A stretch of 64,000 nucleotides of DNA from positions 23,815,635-23,879,634 of the forward strand of contig JAOANR010000001.1 in NCBI GenBank assembly GCA_030278955.1. Reading direction: 5' to 3'. The notes under the pieces were generated by a model that saw nothing but the letters and a program-made list of their open reading frames with translations, was not told the DNA's origin and did no database searches. The translations under genes and the position numbers were made by a program. Positions 11,040 through 21,406 of this stretch are shown here, one piece after another. The first letter of the stretch is position 1. Each line of letters starts with the position of its first letter. The DNA comes from Hygrophila difformis. Taxonomy: Eukaryota; Streptophyta; Magnoliopsida; Lamiales; Acanthaceae.

Positions 11040-12434
11040 TGGGGTTGCAATCGAATCGAATACCACCCTTATCGATTCGGCATTCGAAAATTGCTCAACT
11101 ATTCGTATTCGTATTCGATTATTTTTCGAATAATAAATAAGATTCGTATTCGATTTGAAGTTAATATTCGAATTATTTGAAACTATTTCGCATATTCGAT
11201 TCGATTTTTTTATACAATATTATTTTATTCGATTCGAAGATATTTGATCAATTCGTAACTATTCGATTCGTAATTATTCGATTCGAATTGTGGTGAGTTG
11301 TGAACAAACCTGTAAATTTTAAAACTGCATTCAACCAACAATGTCCGAATCAGAAAAGAAAAAAAAATTACAGCAACAATAAAATTGTGAAGAGTAGAAG
11401 TAAAAATAAACAATAACAAAAAAAAAATTCTAAACTTCGACCAGTTTCTAAGCAACTCAAAAAATCGAACCAAAATTGAAGCAGTGAAGATTAGTTCTGA
11501 AATTTAACAAACATTAGCCTACACTACCGCTTACGGACTCGATTCCACCGTCCCTGTCTCCACCACTACACCACCACCTCTGGCCTCTCTCCGACGACAC
11601 TGCTGCAGCCCCCGATGCTCTTCCATCTGGCTGCTCAGCTCCTCCTTTGCTTCAGCACCTCCTCGCAGCGCGGGAGTCTCCTCCATTGTCAATATCAACT
11701 AAATACAAGTTTCCTCCGGTTGCTACAACATCGCGCCCCTAGATGTCTCCTCTCTCTCGCCACAACCGTTGCTCAAGCATTTCTCCCCAGATCCGGTCAC
11801 CACCACCGCTGTTCACCAACACCACCGGCAGGGCCACCATCGACTGACGTCTCCATCTACTCGCTTAACACCACCGGTGGCTATTGCGTTCGCTACCACA
11901 GCTCCGCCAATCTCTCCCTCTTGCCCTCTTGCGTCTCCTCTGCTCACGAATCTCGCAGCCATGGCCGCTGCTCTCTGTAAAGAAAAATGGAAGCAAGAAG
12001 AAAATGGAAGCAGGGAAGAAAAGAGAGAGTGGCGCCCAACCCAACCCTAAAACTCAATCTGCAATGTTGTTCTCTTTTTGTGCCCTAATAATAGTAAACG
12101 GGTAGTGCAATAATAATTGGGTATTGAGCTGGTTAAGGATTGGTAGTTGGGCAAAAAAGAAAAAAATAATATAGGAAGTGAGAATGAATAGTTATACTGT
12201 ATTATATATAAATATAATAATATATATGATTTTATTAAATATAATAAATATTTAATCGAATACGAACGAATATCGAATCGAATATTGAGATTTTATATTC
12301 GTATTTGTTTACTTATCGAATCGAATCGAATATGTTTTATTCGAATTCGAATCATAAAATTCCGAATACGAATAGCAAAATTTCGAACCGAAGCACGAAT
12401 CGAATCAAAATTATTCTATTCGTTTGCAACCCTA
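11040..12434. mobile_element. Non-autonomous hAT element with 8-bp TSD
   Basis: The left end TGGGGTTGCAATCGAAT and the reverse complement of the right end, TAGGGTTGCAAACGAAT, form an inverted repeat. The element is flanked by perfect 8-bp duplications GTGGTGTG (11032-11039 and 12435-12442), which is the hAT signature. Both subterminal zones (11040-11290 and 12250-12430) are packed with ATTCGATTCG/CGAATCGAAT units in both orientations, likely transposase-binding repeats. The middle (11500-12060) is C/T-rich and gene-leader-like, with no transposase, so movement would need help from elsewhere. Confidence 0.88.
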
Positions 12435-12593
12435 GTGGTGTGTAGTTAATATATTTGTGGGTGTGTTTTAAAATTTTTATTTTCAGTATCAGAAAGGGAA
12501 ATTGGGGAAAACATACAAAATGTGGCGTATTGTTACCATTATGACTTGTGTAGATAGTATGTACCTTTATCGAAGGCCGATTAGGGTCCCGTT

Positions 12594-12877
12594 CTCTAGA
12601 ACTTATTTTAAGCACTTAATACTTATTATTATTAAAATTAAATTAGATCAGAAATATTTAGATCGGACCAAGACCCCTTCATACCAGACCAGAAATATTT
12701 AGATCAAACCAGACCATATCAGATCAGATCATTATAATAAATTTATACTATATAAGATAAGATCAGACCAGATTGAATCTGATCAGACTAGAAACATTCA
12801 GACAGATCAGACAAATTTAGATCAGATCTTATAAAATTCAGATCAGAACAACTTATTTAAGGCCTAGAGAACATGGT
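12594..12877. mobile_element. MITE-like element rich in ATCAGACC/AGATCAGA units (copy 1)
   Basis: The ends form a rough inverted repeat (GTTCTCTAGAACTTATTTTAAG against the complement of CTTATTTAAGGCCTAGAGAAC). The interior is built of short ATCAGACCAGATC-like repeats. It shares ends and interior with the element at 13014-13178. No transposase and no certain target duplication were seen, so the superfamily is open. Confidence 0.6.
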
Positions 12878-13013
12878 AAGAGTGAATGCAGGTGGTATAC
12901 TGGTATTTCTGTAATTTTTTTTCTTTGTAAATATTGACACTCATGTGTCGGCAAATGTGTGTGGAATTGAACCCCCATCTATAAGGTTGTAAGAAAGAGA
13001 ACATGATCACTAC

Positions 13014-13178
13014 GGCCCTGTTTTATAGGACTTATTTTCAGGACTGATTACTTATTCTTATTAAAATCAGATCAGATCAGACCATACCAGATCAAATCAG
13101 ATCAGATCAGATCAGACCATACCAGATCTTATAAAATTTAGATCAGAATACCTTATTTCAGACGAAGAGAACAAGGTC
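13014..13178. mobile_element. MITE-like element rich in ATCAGACC units (copy 2)
   Basis: A shorter relative of the element at 12594-12877. It runs from GGCCCTGTTTTATAGGACTT to AGACGAAGAGAACAAGGTC, with an interior of ATCAGATCAGATCAGACC repeats. The two lie about 140 bp apart in the same orientation, so this could be nearby re-insertion or one duplicated array. Confidence 0.6.
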
Positions 13179-13700
13179 AAGTCCCCATTCCATGGTATTT
13201 CTATAACTGGTAACTACTAGTATATTTTTGTAATGGGTTTTTAAATTCTTTAGGCTCACTTATAAATGGTGTTTGTCTTAAAATTGAGGTAAGATGAGAA
13301 TGTAGTTTGTTTTTAATGTAGTTCTTTGTTTTTATTCTTCTTTTCTGGATCTTCTTATCTACGAAGTTTATGGGGCTTTTCAATCCTTCTAAATCTCCCA
13401 AATCCATCCATAAAAATGCAACCTAAGAGTATATTAGTAAAATAAAATAGATTTTCAATAATCTAATAGGGGAATTCAGAGATATATACCTCCTAACAGA
13501 AAAACTTTACGTTTAGTACCTCTTAGTTTTATTCTTTGAGATTAACCCACGAACTTATTTAAATTGGATACCTTGCATTATTATTTTGTATTTTATTTAT
13601 TATTATTATTATTAATTAATTAATTATTATTAATTTTTTCTTAATTAATTATTATTTATTAATGATATTTTTATCCTCTTATCTAGTGGTACTGTATGTA

Positions 13701-13961
13701 CTTCCTCCGTTCCTTAATAATTGACACATTGGGAGTTTTGTCACTGTTCATTGAGTAATTTTAATTCGAATTTTTAATACAATTATACAAGATAAAATAT
13801 AGTCGAGTGAGATCTTATTGGATTCGTCTAATCGCATAGATTCAGAGTATCAAAATTTTCATAATTTTTACTTGTATGGAATTTGAGTTATTAAGGATTA
13901 AAAATATATATTGGATTGCGTGAAATGTGGCTCTATGGCAAATATTAAGGAACAGAGAAAG
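13701..13961. mobile_element. Stowaway-like (Tc1/mariner) MITE, 261 bp
   Basis: The left end CTTCCTCCGTTCCTTAATAA matches the reverse complement of the right end (CTTTCTCTGTTCCTTAATA), and both ends are flanked by TA. This is the typical CTCCCTCCGT-type Stowaway terminus. The interior (CACTGTTCATTGAGTA, GATCTTATTGGATTCGTC) is shared with the copy at 58265-58520. Confidence 0.88.
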
Positions 13962-14486
13962 TATGTATTTTTATTAAACAATCTAGTATATGAAAAGTCA
14001 TAGACTTGTATATATCTAAAGTTTTGTTGTATTTGTTCTTTCAATTAACAATCATTGCTTTATAGATTCTTTTCATGATCTTATGTAAAGAACGTAAATA
14101 ATCGAAATATATACTATGATCATTCGCAGTATTTATCATTCAAAGTAAAATTTCTGGGTCTACATTGCTTCCGTAGTATAAGCTTTGTGGTTGAAACTTC
14201 TACTCAGGTCCTTCAACAAGTAACCTTCTTTCCTCGTCTGCTATCATTCTTTCAGGCCTCCAGCCTTACTCCGGTATGCACGACTTCTCGGAAATCACTG
14301 TATCGATGACATGACTCTCAACATACGTTTCATTCACTCACATATATTCAGAATTTTGGTAGACTTTATAAAAGTACTCGAAGATATTTACTGGACCTAT
14401 TGAACTTAGCCGATCATATTTTTATGGAAAGCACTAAAATCACTCATAATTTACATTAAAGAGAGAACTAACGATTACAAAGACTT

Positions 14487-14667
14487 ACCAGCAACAGTTG
14501 GCTTGAGTGGATGGGGGCTCTAGTCGCTTAAGCAATGTCTCGGGTTCGAGCCTTGTGTATGCAAAAAACTGCTTTAGGAGAGGCGCCCTTAATTGCTCTT
14601 GCAGATCCTCAAGGGAATAGTCTTGGGCCCAATGTGGTCTGGGAATACCCTGGTATTCACCTAAAAA
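14487..14667 (+). mobile_element. tRNA-derived SINE with 14-bp target duplication
   Basis: A 181-bp element with box A TTGGCTTGAGTGG, box B GTCTCGGGTTCGAGCC and a 3' body ending TGGTCTGGGAATACCC plus a short A-rich end. Perfect 14-bp repeats GATTACAAAGACTT flank it at 14473-14486 and 14668-14681. It belongs to the same family as the SINE at 5383-5565 and is the younger copy. The head suggests transcription by RNA polymerase III from internal boxes. Confidence 0.92.
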
Positions 14668-14681
14668 GATTACAAAGACTT

Positions 14682-15717
14682 GCAAAAGAAAGAATATTAT
14701 AGTAGGTATCTTCGCTTTTGCCTTCTTTGTGAATCCTTCCTCCTTTTATAGATGAAGTTTTGAAGATCTTATGGTTTTGAGTTGCTTTACGTGGCTTCAT
14801 CTTCGTCGTTCATTCTTTCTCCATTATTGAGATTAGATGGCTGTCTTTCTCTTCTTTAATCATGCACTTTGATCTGTTCTGCACTTTGATTTGTCTTCTC
14901 ATAATAATTCATTCCGTAGTTGACATACATTATTGTCTTTAATAATCCATTTCTTTAATTGTTGATTCCTTTGTCTTCTTGTTCCTCTACGTCATGGTTT
15001 GAGTCTTGCATTATTTTTCTTCTAGTGCTACATGGGTCCTCCTTGTCTTTTTTCTTGTCATCACTGCTTACATCACTTCGTTGTCTCTTTCCGAAGAAAT
15101 GTTCTTGTTTTCCAATTGGTAGTTGATTTTCTACAGCTTTCTTCCAAATACTCTTTACTTCTTCTCAACATTCAAAGTTGTATGTGTCAAATTTTTGAAT
15201 TAGTCCTGCCAAATTTCCTGATCTGAATCCTGGAGCGTCTAGTTGTTCGATCATTATGACTTCTTCATTTTCAAAAAATATTCCTGCTCCTTGGTTGTGT
15301 AGTCTTTTCAGTTGTTCATGGACTGCACGTACTCCCATTGCTCTTTTAAAGTTGATGTATTTATCATTGAAAATTTCTGTTTTGGGGTTCCATAATCTTG
15401 TGGATAGTTTTCTGGTTTAATAATTTCTTCAACAATAATAAGATGGTAGGCTGAGTATTTGATTTCTGGACAGATAGAAAATATTTTCAACTTTTAGGTT
15501 TTTGGTCTTATGTCAAGGCTTCAATTATTAGAGATAATTTGGATATTTCGGTTCTTAATGGTGATAGAAAAATAGTTCTAATAAAACAAAATTTGAAACA
15601 GTTAGAAACAAAAGTTTGGGTCACAGCGTGGTAAGATAGTAACTTGTGGATGTAGGGATTTGGTGAATTCTGTGTAGAATGATGTTTCTTATCTGGGTAA
15701 GGAATACTAAGACTTAC
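14682..15717. other. Unassigned stretch with a decayed minus-strand reading frame
   Basis: No intact gene. On the minus strand from about 15430 to 15030, reading-frame pieces such as DYGTPKQKFSMINTS and LKEQWEYVQSMNN continue with several stops. The residue mix is protein-like, so this is probably a degraded coding remnant, but I do not recognise the family. The plus strand is T/C-rich. Confidence 0.35.
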
Positions 15718-16349
15718 CAAAACAGTCTCAAGTTTGAGTGTTTCGTTGTTATGTTGCTGGCACTTTTTCAAAAATGAGGTTGCCCTGGGTTGGTACAAAG
15801 TATTGTGATAGTTCACAAACTTTCTAACGCAATATTTTTTTTCAAACTAAAGGATGCTTGCTTGACTCGAGCAATCTCTTACAACTGTGTTACACATTTT
15901 TTTTGGCATGTTAGCAATACCCCAAATATTCATTGGAAGATTATAAATTTCAGCGAACAAAATAACAAGATTTAGCGATATCAAATAAGCGACTCAGCGA
16001 AAATCTTTGACATATCAACGATCATGAAAGATTCATAGTATATGTTTATTTTGTTATCTCACCGACAAGAAAATGAAACGTAAGCGATTTTAGGGTTTAG
16101 AATGTTTAGCGACTTTTTCTACCAGAATGAGGACAAATAATGAAATAAATAGTGTAAATCTCACCTAGTAGCAGCATTAAAGTAATCTTTCAAGGAGTCT
16201 GAAGATACCCTAACCATTATTTCAACTAATACATGTTCTGGCATATCAGTAAGATTTTTCTTCGATTGGATGACATTTTTGTACCGGACAATCATCCGAT
16301 AAGCGTTGGCGCTTTGAACTTTCCATCTACATAAATCAATTTTTTGCAA
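15718..16349 (-). pseudogene. F-box-like gene, copy B (lacks its C-terminal exon)
   Basis: The first exon (16349 to 16166) holds the F-box start MPEHVLVEIMVRVSSDSLKD and ends at a consensus donor (AG|GTGAGA). F-box proteins recruit substrates to SCF ubiquitin ligases. A second exon ending at 15718 carries SFLKKCQQHNNETLKLET and a GTAAGT donor, matching the FLxxC...NPE region of the At1g67623/At2g35280-type F-box family. The C-terminal exon present in copy A (17284-17613) has no counterpart downstream of 15718. The intron contains AGCGA motifs. It looks truncated and is likely non-functional. Confidence 0.6.
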
Positions 16350-16729
16350 AATATGTTTTAAAATTGCTGTGAAGAAATTTCTACATAAGACACAGAGAAA
16401 CGTTACCTGATGATTAGTAGTTCGAAATATGAACTTTTCTGCTTTTTTGTTGTAATAGTGTCCTTTGATGAGGAAAAGAAAAAATTTCGGAGTTGATATA
16501 TCTGAAATGAAGTATACGGAACCGGCGATCGTAATGTTTATGAAATGAAATGAAATGATGAATAGTGATGTTCCGTATTAATGAAGGAAGCTCAACAGTT
16601 GCGACTTTTTCCGTAAATAGTAAAACATTTTTTCTATTAGCGAGGGAAGCGAAATTATGATTGAATTAAGCGACGTCATTTTCATAGTTCAGCGATAGAC
16701 TTGTTAAAGCAATTTAATAAATGATATTA

Positions 16730-16975
16730 TAGTGACTCAGCGACTTATGGTTAGAGTTGATCGAATTAAGTGACAGATAATAGTGTTTCAGTGATCGAAC
16801 TTCTAAGGTTGTTTAAAGGACTTTTGTTACAGTACTGATTAATTTTGTCGCTGAATTAAGTGACATCCATCGCTGAAAATTCAAATAGCCTTAAGATATA
16901 AATGATATTACAGTGACTCAGCGACATATGGTTAGAGTTGATCGAATTAAGTGACAGATAATAGTGTTTCAGTGA
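16730..16975. repeat. Tandem-like repeat of an AGCGAC-containing segment
   Basis: The segment beginning AGTGACTCAGCGAC, then ATGGTTAGAGTTGATCG and AATTAAGTGACAGATAATAG, occurs at about 16732 and again at about 16912. Related bits (GAATTAAGTGACA) recur near 16855 and 17015. It shows local amplification of motif-bearing DNA between the two F-box copies. Confidence 0.7.
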
Positions 16976-18525
16976 CTTTTGTTCCAGTACAGATAATAGT
17001 GTCCCTGAATTAAGTGACAGTCGTCGCTGAAGATAAAAATAGCCTCAACGCTAAAAACAATGAGGTTTGAATTGGATATCGCTGAAGAGCATATTATATG
17101 TCGCTTAATAGCATGTACAGGTGAGCAAACTTTCACACTCGTTTTAGCGATTGGTCTTATGTTATGTCAGCAAGAGAGTGTTGATACTCAGCGACATAAT
17201 AAAATGTGATTTCACATAAGCGAGAAAATGCAGTACATTCATTGACAAAAGATACAATTTCAGCGACATATATGATAAGAAACTTAAAACATTTGAGGCC
17301 GTGGTCCCTGCAAGTATACAGCGAGAGATTCGATGGATGCTATGCAGTGAATACATTGTACATCCCGTTGGGAGTAGTCCTCCAGCGGCCAAGTCACCAA
17401 ATGCTCTTCGTGCTCCTTGTTTTCACAAAAAAGTATATCATCCATATATCTAAATGGATTATGGAAATTCCGTTGGACACGAAACCATGGAATAACTTTC
17501 TCCCGAAGTGATAGCAAAACTGATTTGTCACTGCTTAACTTACTGAGCAGTTGAAGCGCTTCATTGATGAGATTCTGCTTAGAGCTTAACAAGAACATTG
17601 CTTTCAAATACATGGATGGTTATGTCCATCCTTAATTAATTTGTCAAGCATTTTAAAAGCTCCAGCAAGATCCTCTTTATGATAGTAAGTCTCCTGTTAT
17701 AATGACATAAGATTAGAAAGTGCAAACAATGCAATTAAATGCAAAATAGCAATTAATTTAATTTGTAAATACTAAAACTTACCAATACTTTCTCAAGTTT
17801 GAGTGTTTGGTTTTTATGTTTTTAATGCACAATTTCAGAAATGCCTTTTGTGTCCTTCGATGCCAATGCCATCGATGGCCAACAAATTTTCTTGCACAGT
17901 ATTTTTTGTAAATTAATGGATGCTGGATTGATTTATGCATTCTCTTACAACTGTATAACACAATTGAATTACGTTAGCGATGCCAATACATATTCATTGA
18001 TGAAAGTTGATTGGCAGCGAATCAGATAACAAGATTCAGCGATAAATGTTGAATGGAAAGCGACATAGTTGCTCAGCGAAAACAGCTTGAAAGTTTAGCG
18101 ATTTGGTGTCTACAGTGTCAGCGACATAATAAACGATAGTCAGCGACATTTATAGTAATCTCACCTAGAAGCAGCATTAAATAAATCCTTTAAAATATTT
18201 GATGATGTCCTTGACTAGGGGTGTAAACGAGCCGAGCCAAGCTCGAGCCGCAGGCTCGAGCTTGGCTCGGTTATGTATAGGTTCGGCTTAGCTCGAGCTC
18301 GAAGCTCGACAAGCTTTAAAAATTGAGCTCAGCTCGAGCTCGACCCCATAGTTTCCGGAATTAGCTCTATGATGTTGTCCAACCCGACCCTTCGGATGGA
18401 CCGTTTGGCGGAATAGTGCTGGGAATCAGTCTATTAGCCACACGGTGCGCCGCAGTCCCGATACGGACCCGGCGCCCCGTGACAGTTGGTATTAGAGCCG
18501 ACCTTCCGAAACGGGTGGTGGCATC

Positions 18526-19949
18526 ATGAGCGAGAGTGCATCAGGATCAAATTCGGAAACGGCAGGCGGGCACATCCCGGCGGTTGACTTGGAGCTTGCA
18601 GAGGCAAGGCTCCGGTCGAAAGTTGAAGAACTTGAGACGGAGAATGTCGAGACAAGAGCCATCCTGAGTGAGTGCCAGGAGCTCTGTCGATCACTTATGA
18701 GTAATGTCCACGCCTGTCGGGGCTGTCCGGACGCGCCGGTTGTGGTTGCAACCTCGTGATTCCCAATGGGTGTTGTGGGGTGCGATGGACGACTGGTGTG
18801 GCCGGGCATTGTGTACGAAATGGCGTGTGAGTGGTGCTAAACTCGAATGAATGGGCAGAGGCCCAGGATGAGTAATGCCGAGGGCTCGCAGAGGCGATGA
18901 CCCAGGCACAAGAGTTAGCTGAGAGAGCTAAACTCGAACGGGCAGAGGCCCATGATGAGTAATACCGAGGGCTCGCAGAGGCGATGACCCAGGCACAAGA
19001 GTAGGGCTCGCAGAGGCGATGACCCAAGCACAAGAGTTAGCTGAGAGAGCTAAACTCGAACGGGCAGAGGCCCATGATGAGTAATACCGAGGGCTCGCAG
19101 AGGCGATGACCCAGGCACAAGAGTAGGGCTCGCAGAGGCGATGACCCAGGCCCAAGAGTTAGCTGAGAGAGCTAAACTCGAACAGGCAGAGGCCCAGGCG
19201 AGGATGGAAGAGATGTCCATCCAAATGTGACTACTACAGAGAGCTGTAAGTAGAGAGCAAGAAGTTGCTCCGAGTTCGGACCCAAGAGTGCGTGTCCCGG
19301 AACCTCAGCCTTACACTGGCAACCGCGATGCTAAGGAAGTCGAGAACTTCCTCTTTGATATGAATCAGTACCTTGAGAAGTCGAGTATTGAAAATGAAAC
19401 AAGAAGGGTTTCCAGGCCACGATGTATCTGGCGGGAGACGGCAAGTTATGATGGCGTGGAAAATATGCTGAGATTCAGCAAGGTAGAATGGCAATTGATA
19501 CCTGGGCGGAACTGTGAGAAGCGATTCGGAGTCAGTTCCTCCCGGAAAATGTGGGATATCACGCTCGGAAAGCTCTGTGAGAGTTGAGGCATACAGGAAA
19601 TGTCTGAGTATATGGTAAAACTTTCTCGGCACTGATGCTCGACATCAAGGACATGTTCGAAACGGACAAGTTGTTCGCCTTCATGGAGGGCCTCCATCCA
19701 GGAACGCGATGGGAGCTGCAGAGGCAGCGAGTGGATGACCTCAACTCAGCGATGGCAGTAGCAGAAAGGCTTACGGATTATTACGACGACCGATGGGATC
19801 GTCAAAGGCCCCCGGCCAGTATGCAACAGAAAGAAGGGAGTGAATCGGAGTCAGACCATGTGGCCAAGCAATTGAAGCAACTGATGGCAACAGGTTCCAC
19901 ACGACAATTCTGGATTGATGAGGGACTATTGATGACGAAAGGGATATAA
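18526..19949 (+). pseudogene. Interrupted retrotransposon gag frame
   Basis: The start MSESASGSNSETAGG opens a frame with a coiled-coil (LELAEARLRSKVEELETEN) that stops at 18759. Gag-like sequence resumes as VRVPEPQPYTGNRDAKEVEN near 19290 and, in another frame, as DKLFAFMEGLHPGTRWELQR with VAERLTDYYDD near 19660-19800. This is the usual plant Ty3/gypsy retrotrans_gag wording. Stops and shifts between the blocks mean the gene is broken. No zinc knuckle was seen. The product would have formed virus-like particles. Confidence 0.7.
18838..19190 (+). repeat. Tandem repeats (units of about 91-122 bp) inside the gag region
   Basis: Units start TAAACTCGAA(T/C)... and contain GGGCTCGCAGAGGCGATGAC and GAGTTAGCTGAGAGAGC. 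Three near-complete units and a partial fourth are present, and two units contain an extra inner copy of the GGGCTCGCAGAGG block. In frame they encode a coiled-coil-like repeat (LAEAMTQAQELAERAK). Expansion introduced stops. Confidence 0.85.
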
Positions 19950-21406
19950 ATTGAATTATCCCATAGTTTCCGGAATTAGCTCTATGATGTTGTCCAACCC
20001 GACCCTTCGGATGGACCGTTTGGCGGAATAGTGCTGGGAATCAGTCTATTAGCCACACGGTGCGCCGCAGTCCCGATATGGACCCGGTGCCCCGTGACAG
20101 TTTACCACATTGAACTCAAGACTAAAAAATTTTAAATTATTCAATAATGAGCTTAAAAACTTGAAAGACGGATTTCTGTAGAAATATATTAAACTATTCA
20201 TAATTCCTTATAATAGTCTCAATTTGGAAGGAGATTGGGATTTAGTTTTTTTGATTTAGTGTTAACCATAATAAAACATAATGTACTATATTATTAAATA
20301 AAAGGAGGAGTGAATTTACTGTTGGACTTCCTCTTCCTCACATTTGTTAAGAAAGAAAATATACATATTTTTAAGAAAGAAATAATATATATAATATATT
20401 CAAGCCTATTATCGAGCTTTCGAGCCGAGTATTAGTTAGCTCGGCTTGAACTCATTAATATTCGAGCCGAGCCTTTTCGAGTCGAGCTTTGGCCGAGCTT
20501 TGATCGAGTCGAGCCCGAATATTTTCGAGCATATCAGTCTCATTTACACCCCTATCCTTGACATTATTTCAACCAAGACATCATCTGGCATATTAGTAAG
20601 CGTTTTTTCTTTTTCAATGATATTTTGCACGGGACAGTCGTCTGATAAACGCTAGCGTTTTGAAATTTCTATCTACACAAATCAGTAGTTTCGAAAATGT
20701 GTTTAAATATGCGGTGGAGAAATAGAGTAAAACTGAATTCGAGAAAAAAAAACATTGAAAAAAAAAACAGAACTCTCTTACATTCAAAATAAAATAGACT
20801 AACATTACCAGGAAATACTTTCGGACGTAAAATGAATGTTCCCGCAACTAACTTCGGAGGAGGAGGCAAAGCAAATTTTCGGAGGAGGAATCACTGAAAT
20901 GAAGAAAGCATAAATTGGGATCATATATTTGTATACTATGTCGTTTCGATTTGTATTTAATCCGTACCGTCATTTTATTCGGGAGCTGAACAGTCGTGAG
21001 TTTAAGGTATTATTGTTTTTTTAAAGAGTTAAATCAGCGAAAGTTTGCCCATTGTTAAACTAAGTCGTTCTGTTATTTTTAGCGATTTATCGTGTAACAT
21101 ATAGAATACTTGATACTCAATGATAAAGTTATTGTATTCAACAATTTTTGAATGTACACAAAGCGATACTTTTCTTCTTATTGCTATCATAGTTTTGGTT
21201 TGATAAGTTAGGTAAATATATATAGATATATTTATATAATAATTTATATAATTAGAATGCAGAAGTTACTTCTTTCTTCTCATTTCAGCGAAAATCGATT
21301 AGGGTTTAAGTGATTAGGAAGTTTTCTTTCATAACTGCTTCTTCGATTATCTTTCGCTGGTTCATAACTGTTTCTTCTCAGTGTTTGAAGTTCTGCTTGG
21401 AGAGCG

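Larger units (their letters stand above)
18345..20100 (+). mobile_element. Gag-only LTR retrotransposon (TR-GAG-like), nested in the hAT
   Basis: Two 141-bp direct repeats (18345-18485 and 19960-20100) differ at about two positions by eye. A primer-binding-like sequence TTGGTATTAGAGCC follows the first directly. Between them lie gag-like frames but no protease, reverse transcriptase or integrase. Small LTR elements with only a gag domain are known in plants as TR-GAGs and depend on partners for movement. The repeats do not have canonical TG...CA outer ends, and I see no target duplication, so the exact borders are uncertain. Confidence 0.8.
18216..20554. mobile_element. Non-autonomous hAT element with 8-bp TSD, host of a nested LTR element
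   Basis: The ends TAGGGGTGTAAACGAG and CTCATTTACACCCCTA are inverted repeats. Perfect 8-bp duplications TCCTTGAC flank it (18208-18215 and 20555-20562). Subterminal zones are rich in GCTCGAG/CGAGCC/CTCGGCT units on both sides, as is common for this GGGGTGTAAA-type hAT group. No transposase is present. Removing the nested element at 18345-20100 leaves about 580 bp, a MITE-sized hAT. It interrupts F-box copy A. Confidence 0.92.
17284..20690 (-). pseudogene. F-box-like gene, copy A, split by a hAT insertion
   Basis: This is the second F-box copy, on the minus strand. Its first exon lies at about 20690-20563 and resumes at 18215-18170, where sequence matching copy B (around 16200-16340) is interrupted by the 2.3 kb hAT element with its 8-bp duplication. 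The middle exon (about 18100-17783) matches copy B's 15940-15718. The C-terminal exon ends at 17284 and contains MYLKAMFLLSSKQ and VTWPLEDYSQRD, in keeping with the tail of At1g67623-type F-box proteins. A frame break precedes MYLKAM. The insertion plus the frame break make this a pseudogene. The F-box pair arose by local duplication. Confidence 0.6.

Noticed and set aside
11615..12105. Several overlapping plus-strand frames inside the first hAT element
   Set aside because: They are caused by a C/T-rich, stop-poor stretch; no family similarity and all frames are equally open.
16849..17105. Possible CRISPR-like spacing of TCGCTGAA repeats
   Set aside because: Repeats are too short and irregularly spaced, and this is plant DNA.
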